From Pseudeuparius sepicola (taxonomy: Eukaryota > Arthropoda > Insecta > Coleoptera > Anthribidae), in NCBI GenBank assembly GCA_963920635.1, contig OY987299.1, positions 68,368,692 through 68,432,691 on the forward strand: 64,000 nucleotides of DNA, read 5' to 3'. The notes under the pieces were generated by a model. It worked only from the letters and a program-made list of their open reading frames with translations, searched no databases and was not told the origin of the DNA. Within the stretch, counting starts at the first letter, position 1; every line of letters starts with the position of its first letter. Below are positions 59,110-64,000 of this stretch, piece by piece. Both the position numbers and the translations under genes were made by a program.

Positions 59110-60531
59110 CACTGTGTCCCGGATAAGAATGAACAGCATGGGGATATTGCAAACGGTGAGAGATAGGGCAACCGTTAAATGGGGAAAAAGTTGCGCAATT
59201 TCGAGGTCAATAAAATGGCACAAACAGATTTCTAATATCTCTTTTCGTTTTTGAGTTATTTTGAAACAAGTAAAATTTTGCGTTTTCGATTTTATTTTTT
59301 TCTGAAGTTGGTATTACAGATAGAGAAAAAAGAAAAGCACTTTCTTAAGGCACTTTTTAACGGGCCTTAAGATGGCGTTTTTAGATTTGTTCTACAATGT
59401 TTCGTTTTTGAGAAACCATCTTCAACTTAATTTTTTTAAATACGGACCTGGATTTTTTTGCAGATTTTGAAAGCACTTTTCATTGCAAATACCATGATGT
59501 ATGACAAGAAATATTTTTTAAATGTTTTGAGACAATTATACTGAAAATTCCTTTTTTCCATTATTTTGTTTCTAATGCGGCCCTGTATTTAATAATAAGA
59601 AGTCTAAATATTAATCAGTATTGTCAACAATTTAACTTACAACTTATCTTTCAATTGGAGAACTAAAAAAAGGACGGCACATACGATAATAAAAAATAAA
59701 TAAAAATCCTCCACCTAGAAGACTTTGAAACAACGAAACCAATCCCTTGTCATTTGTCATAACTCCCACTGTATCATTTAGTTAAAAATTTATTTTATTA
59801 CAAATGGAGGGTGCTTGGCAAAAGTTATTGATTACGTTGGCTTAAAGCTTTCTTCTTGCAATTAGGAAAAGCGAAGAATTTACTCCAAAACACAATGCGA
59901 CACTGTTTGCTGTACAACAACAGAAGAAAACACTTTACCAGACGCAGGGCCGTACAATTTAAAAATATTAAGTTTTCGAAGTAAAAATAAACTGTAAGTT
60001 AAATTGTTGTCAATACTGATTAATATTTAGGCTCCTTATTATTAAATACAGGGCCGCATTAGACAAAAATGAATGAAAAAAAAAAAAAGGAATTTTCAGT
60101 ATAATTGTCTCAAAACATTTTAAAAATATTTCGTGTCATACATCATGGTATTTGCAATGAAAAGTGCTTTCAAAATATACAAAAAAAATCCAGGTCCGTA
60201 TTTAAAAAAATTAAGTTGAAGATGGTTTCTCAAAAACGAAACGTTGTAGAACAAATCTAAAAACGCCATCTTAAGGCCCGTTAAAAAGTGCCATAAAAAA
60301 GTGTTTTTCTTTTTTCTCTATCTGTGATAACAACTTCAGAAAAAAATAAAATCGAAAACGCAAAATTTTACTTTTTTCAAAATAACTCAAAAACGAAAAA
60401 AGATATTAAAAATCTGTTTGCGCCATTTTATTGACCTCAAAATTGCGCAACTTTTTCCCCATTTAACCGTTGCCCTATCTCTCACCGTTTGCAATATCCC
60501 CATGCTGTTCATTCTTATCCGGGACACAGTG
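59110..60531. mobile_element. Foldback element G (CACTGTGTCCCGGATAAG ends)
   Basis: TA|CACTGTGTCCCGGATAAGAA at the left, CTTATCCGGGACACAGTG|TA at the right. Near-identical arms of about 530 bp (59110-59640 and 60000-60531); the loop of about 350 bp has no recognised motif. Confidence 0.92.
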
Positions 60532-60650
60532 TATATCTACATTATTTCTTAAAAACACAAAAAATCCATAGAAGGCTTTGAAACTATGATCACTTAGTGG
60601 CCATGAACAAATGATTTTTTTCAGCTGTCATACAAAGGTGTTAGGTTACA

Positions 60651-60794
60651 AGTTTGTTCAGCGAATGTTCGGCCCTACGTCACAACTCCCGTCCTTGTCT
60701 TACTCGTGAATATACGATGGATATCAGTCGTATATTCATGAGTCAGACAAGGACGGGAGTTGTGACGTAGGGCCGAACATTCGCCGAACAAACT
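60651..60794. mobile_element. 144-bp near-perfect hairpin MITE
   Basis: AGTTTGTTC.GCGAATGTTCG ... and its complement form arms of about 68 bp (GGCCCTACGTCACAACTCCC, GTCCTTGTCT.ACTC) around a loop of about eight bases (ATATCAGT). Arms differ at only a few positions. Confidence 0.9.
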
Positions 60795-61423
60795 GTATTA
60801 ATCATTTTGTATGATATAAATTATAAAAATCGTTTCAATAAGTTAATTTTAAGATGCTGTACCTATATTAAAAACAAAAGGTCAGCAGATAAATGTTTAC
60901 ATTTAAAAAGTTCTTAAAATCGCAGTTTCTATCATCTGTCAGTTTTATCTGATATTTTGTGTGCATATGTAGATTTTGAATTTTATTTGAATTAAAAAAA
61001 AATTAAATTGAAGGCCTTGTTTCAGAATAATGATGGCCGCGGGTAGTTTCTTATCTGAATTTATATCCAAACTTATTTATATTCGAATAAATAATAATTA
61101 TTATATAAACATGTCCTATCTGTACCTGATACGAATTCATTTACTAAAGTTTACTAAAGAAAATTGTCCTATCTTTCAAAAGTCTAATATCTGCTTAAGT
61201 TAATTAGCTAATTAAAATGATGATAGAATTGTTTTCCGATTAACATACTCTACCTAAAATTTTTAATTTAATATAATTAAAATTTTTTAATTAATTTAAT
61301 TTAATTTAAATGAAATCTAAGAGGTGGCATATAAAAAAAAGTTAAACGTAAATATCTCAAAACTATTTTTATTCAGTTAGGATGCTTCAGCTTAGCACGG
61401 CAGTATAAACCTGTATTACCTAG

Positions 61424-61515
61424 TCATGAACCGATGGCGTTGGGAGTATCGTTCACGCCTAATATTAACCAGACCACGCGCCGAGAAAGTCGCCTGCACC
61501 AATAATGGAATAATG
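61424..61515 (+). other. Possible small exon (weak)
   Basis: Acceptor CTAG at 61420-61423 and donor GTAAGC at 61516 bound 92 bp that are more GC-rich than the flanks and open in one frame (MNRWRWEYRSRLILTRPRAE). Directly follows the end of the TA-flanked element. Unrecognised. Confidence 0.2.
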
Positions 61516-61738
61516 GTAAGCATAAACTGTAGGAAATATAACAATATACAGTACTTATACTTATACACACCTTTGACTATAGGTACATATATTAAAGATA
61601 TATTTTGTCATAAAACTTTTTTGAAAATATATGCTTTTTTAATTAAAATATAGAAAAAGGGCCCCTTTTATGCAAATTGATACATCGGGATTTTTAAAGC
61701 TATTCTGAACAATTTGTGACTAATAATCATTAGAAGAA

Positions 61739-61866
61739 ATTTTATGTCGAAATTCCTGGGTGTCTACCATACCATTGAAAATTTAATATAAAACTGAATA
61801 ATATAAAAAATTAAATTACTAAATTTTCAATGATATGGTAGACGCCCAGGAATTTCGACATAAAAT
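61739..61866. repeat. 128-bp palindrome
   Basis: ATTTTATGTCGAAATTCCTG and GTCTACCATACCATTG pair with their complements near 61820-61866; arms of about 46 bp around an AT-only loop. Confidence 0.88.
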
Positions 61867-62375
61867 TGACTAAATCTACCAGGAACTAACACTAATTAGA
61901 AGAAATAGAAATGACAAAAACAATTCACAGTGGGTAATGGGCCTTTCCCATTACTTTTTTTTTCGTTTTTTCGCTTTCTTTATGTATGTCTTCACTGTCT
62001 AAAAAAGCTCCCAGTTCTTCCTTTTTTCTCTCCTAAACTAAGATAAAAATCAGAATTGAAATTTGAAACTAGGGTTAGTGCTGATGTAAGCAAGAGCCTG
62101 TACTGGGGTTTCTTTTTGATTTCCGGCTAAATTATTTAATAGGTTTCTTACCTATTCTTTAATGGCTATTATGAATGAACAATACTTACTTCATTGAATT
62201 AATTATACTGTATATTGCTATAATTATATTATATTTGATTAGGTATATGCGTAAATAGGATGTTTTTTGTTTGTGGTAGTAGACTAAAAGTGCCTACGTG
62301 TCGACTTCAAAAGTGGGCCTAAAGTCTAATAAGGTATAATGGTAGGGTCATCTGTGGTCTAACTAACGACTTTCA
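61867..62375. other. Unassigned stretch
   Basis: No recognised gene or element. Confidence 0.3.
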
Positions 62376-62379
62376 AATT

Positions 62380-62850
62380 AACACTGTGCGATGCACTTGA
62401 GCAACTAAACTTTCTGTATTCCAGGAATGTTATTATTGTAGGTGATTTCAAAGTACCTCACTTAGTTTCTAACAATTTTGATAGCACGTTTATTTCTATA
62501 AAAAAATTCTGAAATACATTTAGTTTTAAACAATACAATAACATTGTTAGTGAAGATGGAAAACTCTTGGACCTGGTTATATCTAACATTAATTGTGAAA
62601 TCAAGAGAGATATTATATACCATTGGTACCAGAAGATGTCCGCTATGATCCTGCTCTAATAATAATTGGTTTTCTTAATTTTAATTATACTAAAAAAAAC
62701 ATTTGCAAGCAATATTGCATTTAGTTCTTATAACTTCAAAAAAGCTAATTTAATTCTTTTGAATATTTGGCATCATCGGGAGTTCCACAAGGGTCAATAT
62801 TGGAACCACTTTTATTTTTAATATTTATTAACGATCTCACTTCAAATATA
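62380..62850 (+). pseudogene. Non-LTR endonuclease/RT fragment
   Basis: LEQLNFLYSRNVIIVGDF with KVPHL (endonuclease GDFN motif, N changed to K), then VSEDGKLLDLVISN, then a jump of several hundred codons to SSGVPQGSILEPLLFLIFIN, the RT block before the catalytic YADD. Reading is cut at about 62850, where the GC-rich unit begins. Internal deletion and several stops. Confidence 0.75.
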
Positions 62851-62854
62851 CGAG

Positions 62855-63192
62855 TAGTAATACAAAGAGAGTACGGGCTCACTTTGACCTCAGTTGACCC
62901 CTTGATCCTGAGAGTCCCCTACGGCCCGAGGTCACGGGAGCAAAGTGGCTACGTCATGCCCGAGGTCACGTGACGTCACCGGATGACCCCAGTTGACCCC
63001 TAGATCCTGATAGGTTAACCTTTGACCTTTGGGCCACGTGTGACCCCCAGTTGACCCCCCCCCCCACTCCAACGACGGGGCAACCCCCACTCCAACGGCT
63101 TGGTGGGGTGAGGTCTATATATTCGTGCGCAAGAGCAGTTTTCCCGTTATATACACTTACAATTTCCCACAGTCTGATTTGCCGAGTTCAAA
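62855..63192 (+). promoter_or_regulatory. GC-rich promoter region with TGACC half-site array and TATA motifs
   Basis: About nine TGACC or GGTCA words in 200 bp, including CAGTTGACCCC three times (about 62889, 62989, 63044) and GACCC-x2-GATCCTGA twice. TCACGTGA (62966-62973) overlaps TGACGTCA (62971-62978), an E-box and a CRE. TATA-like motifs: CTATATATT at 63115-63123 and TTATATAC at 63147-63154, followed by CACAGT at 63169-63174 as possible initiator. The first ATG downstream is 63193. Spacing fits a core promoter only roughly; function is inferred. Confidence 0.55.
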
Positions 63193-63501
63193 ATGCAGTC
63201 GTTCCTGAATCACCTGAACAAGAATTTGATCGTCAAGAAATTCGAAAGCGTTCAAAATATGGACGTGGATGAAAATTTTCAAATCACGAGCGTGGACAAA
63301 GTGAACACGCAATACGGAGAGAAGGTCTACGTAGAGTTCGAAGAATTTAAGACGGTGCTGCCGCAACGATACACGGCCGAGTTTACGCCCCAACGGATCG
63401 AAGAAATTAATAGGGATATCGGTAACGGAAGGAGGTATTACATGAAGAGTCTTGGACCCGTCGGCCGATCTACAAATATCGAATTTATTGTAGAACCATG
63501 A
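63193..63501 (+). CDS. Unrecognised 102-aa beta-rich protein
   Basis: Intact frame from the ATG at 63193 (MQSFLNHLNKNLIVKKF) to TGA at 63499-63501. Features: a short basic start, acidic stretch, then NTQYGEKVYVEF, LPQRYTAEF and a YYMKSLGP segment, with predicted alternating beta strands. The pattern T-x-YG-x-K-x2-V ... LPxRY is one I associate, without certainty, with small OB-like proteins repeated in arthropod genomes; I cannot name a family. Base composition is clearly more GC-rich than the flanks and codons are clean, so it is under or recently under selection, or recently arrived. Promoter motifs upstream, a second gene overlapping its stop. Start chosen because it is the first ATG after the TATA motifs. 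Confidence 0.7.
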   Translation: MQSFLNHLNKNLIVKKFESVQNMDVDENFQITSVDKVNTQYGEKVYVEFEEFKTVLPQRYTAEFTPQRIEEINRDIGNGRRYYMKSLGPVGRSTNIEFIVEP

Positions 63502-63620
63502 CGAAGCTGGAGTACAGAAGAAAACTGCAACAATATTTGAAGAATTTAGAAGCATTGAAATATGAACTTATGTTATATGAAATTAAAATGAAGATAAAAC
63601 ATATTGACTTACACAATTAA
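63498..63620 (+). CDS. Overlapping 40-aa coiled-coil-like protein
   Basis: ATG at 63498-63500 overlaps the upstream stop as ATGA. The frame encodes MTKLEYRRKLQQYLKNLEAL and then a leucine-, lysine- and methionine-rich helix ending HIDLHN at TAA 63618-63620. Heptad-like spacing of leucines suggests a coiled coil. Too short to assign. Its stop lies just before an AATAAA, so the two frames fill one short transcript; re-initiation at ATGA is a known way to translate a second frame in compact viral and retroelement messages. Coding status is inferred from this arrangement only. Confidence 0.5.
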   Translation: MTKLEYRRKLQQYLKNLEALKYELMLYEIKMKIKHIDLHN

Positions 63621-63625
63621 TTTTT

Positions 63626-63631
63626 AATAAA
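63626..63631 (+). terminator. AATAAA polyadenylation signal
   Basis: AATAAA lies five bases after the TAA of the 40-aa frame, followed by a TTTTGTTGTGTTTTTTT stretch (about 63643-63660) suitable as GT-rich downstream element. Confidence 0.65.
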
Positions 63632-64000
63632 CGTTTAAAAATCTTTTGTTGTGTTTTTTTATAAGAATCTTTGTGTTGAAGGGAAAACACCTGAAGCATC
63701 ATATTATAATAAAACTCTCACTCTAAGCAATAATATCACTCTATTCCACTGTTATGTGTATACAGGGTGATTCTTAACTTATACACATAAATTTGGAAAA
63801 TTGTAGGTTATGTCAAGTAATGGCTAATAATGAAAAAAAAAGTCTAATAAAATTGTTATCGATAAGGTCTGCGTTTGTGATCTTATGAACCATAATTTTT
63901 AATTTATTTGTGCAAATAAACCCCGAATTGTTCAAGTACACAAAAATATAACTCAGCTGTTGCGTCGCATCGGGTTACTCGCTGCGAACGCGTGACCGCA
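63632..64000. other. Unassigned; left end of a further foldback-type element
   Basis: TA|CAGGGTGATTCTTAACTTAT from 63763 has the family end motif; its partner would lie beyond the window. No gene recognised. Confidence 0.4.

Larger units (their letters stand above)
58667..60965. mobile_element. Foldback with CAGGGTGTCAGC left end, interrupted
   Basis: Left TA|CAGGGTGTCAGCAAATTAC. The arms 58680-58840 and 60805-60960 pair (AAGTTCTTAA, CCTATCATCTGT, AATAAGTTAATTTTAA). The right terminus is diverged and lacks a clear CACCCTG. Foldback G and a hairpin MITE sit between the arms. Confidence 0.7.
58120..61403. mobile_element. 3.3-kb TA-flanked element with CTGCCGTGCTAAGC ends
   Basis: TA|CTGCCGTGCTAAGCTGAAG at the left; CTTCAGCTTAGCACGGCAG|TA at the right; about 31 of 33 terminal bases match (continuing TCCTAACTGA). 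The outer interior has several TGTCCTA-type words. It contains a foldback (58667-about 60965), itself interrupted by foldback G (59110-60531) and a hairpin (60651-60794). No transposase was seen, so it is non-autonomous, probably Tc1/mariner type from the TA duplication. Confidence 0.88.

Noticed and set aside
63157..63555. 132-codon minus-strand frame
   Set aside because: Antisense shadow of the 102-aa gene; the plus strand has ATG, TATA motifs and poly-A signal in order.

Overview
The window looks like nuclear DNA of an insect, with a beetle or hemipteran-type repeat landscape as my best guess; the order is inferred. It is strongly AT-rich with GT-AG introns of about 50-90 nt. I see no tRNA, no convincing intact host gene, and one good candidate host exon (957-1260). 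Almost everything is transposable-element DNA, nested several levels deep. The dominant class is foldback elements: long, often near-identical inverted arms, flanked by a TA duplication and beginning CAGGGTGT, CAGTGTGT or close variants. They sit beside broken Tc1/mariner-like transposases of the insect WPPRSPDLTPLD family, which is the plausible source of their mobility.

Layout. 1-590 mariner-like transposase remnant; 957-1260 possible host exon; 1331-6547 Merlin (IS1016-type) transposon with a three-intron-boundary transposase remnant, carrying an inverted minisatellite and a foldback; 7440-8290 AT satellite with a repeated hairpin; 11067-17464 a 6.4 kb foldback holding a mariner-like transposase pseudogene, two further foldbacks and an unrecognised spliced segment; 18314-20814 foldback; 21484-28021 a 6.5 kb foldback; 28976-32247 MITEs and unassigned DNA; 32847-35365 foldback; 35740-41920 a PHD-finger-type non-LTR retrotransposon split by insertions; 42295-44834 a hAT element with a perfect 8-bp target duplication; 46295-47130 foldback; 47650-55304 a Ty3/gypsy remnant split by an antisense non-LTR element and by a GC-rich RNase H-bearing non-LTR element (14-bp target duplication); 57600-61403 retroelement remnant and TA-flanked nested elements; 62380-62850 non-LTR fragment; 62855-63631 a compact two-gene unit unlike its surroundings.

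Three things stand out. First, two separate giant foldbacks (21484-28021 and 32847-35365) carry, in loop and inner arm, the C-terminal half of the same gene family: a FEN/PIN-like protein with a GCDTTSAF motif and an LPPT motif, one copy ending in a cysteine-rich tail. Other foldbacks here carry mariner-like transposase pieces in the same position, so inverted duplication of the 3' end of a transposon gene looks like a recurring way these elements form. Second, the arms are long and similar enough to give long hairpin RNA. Third, 63193-63620 encodes a 102-aa protein and an overlapping 40-aa protein joined by ATGA, with TATA motifs upstream, an AATAAA six bases after the second stop, and a promoter region full of TGACC half-sites.

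All calls come from reading the sequence; no database search was possible. Family names rest on recalled motifs, and exact element ends are given only where a target duplication or terminal repeat fixes them.
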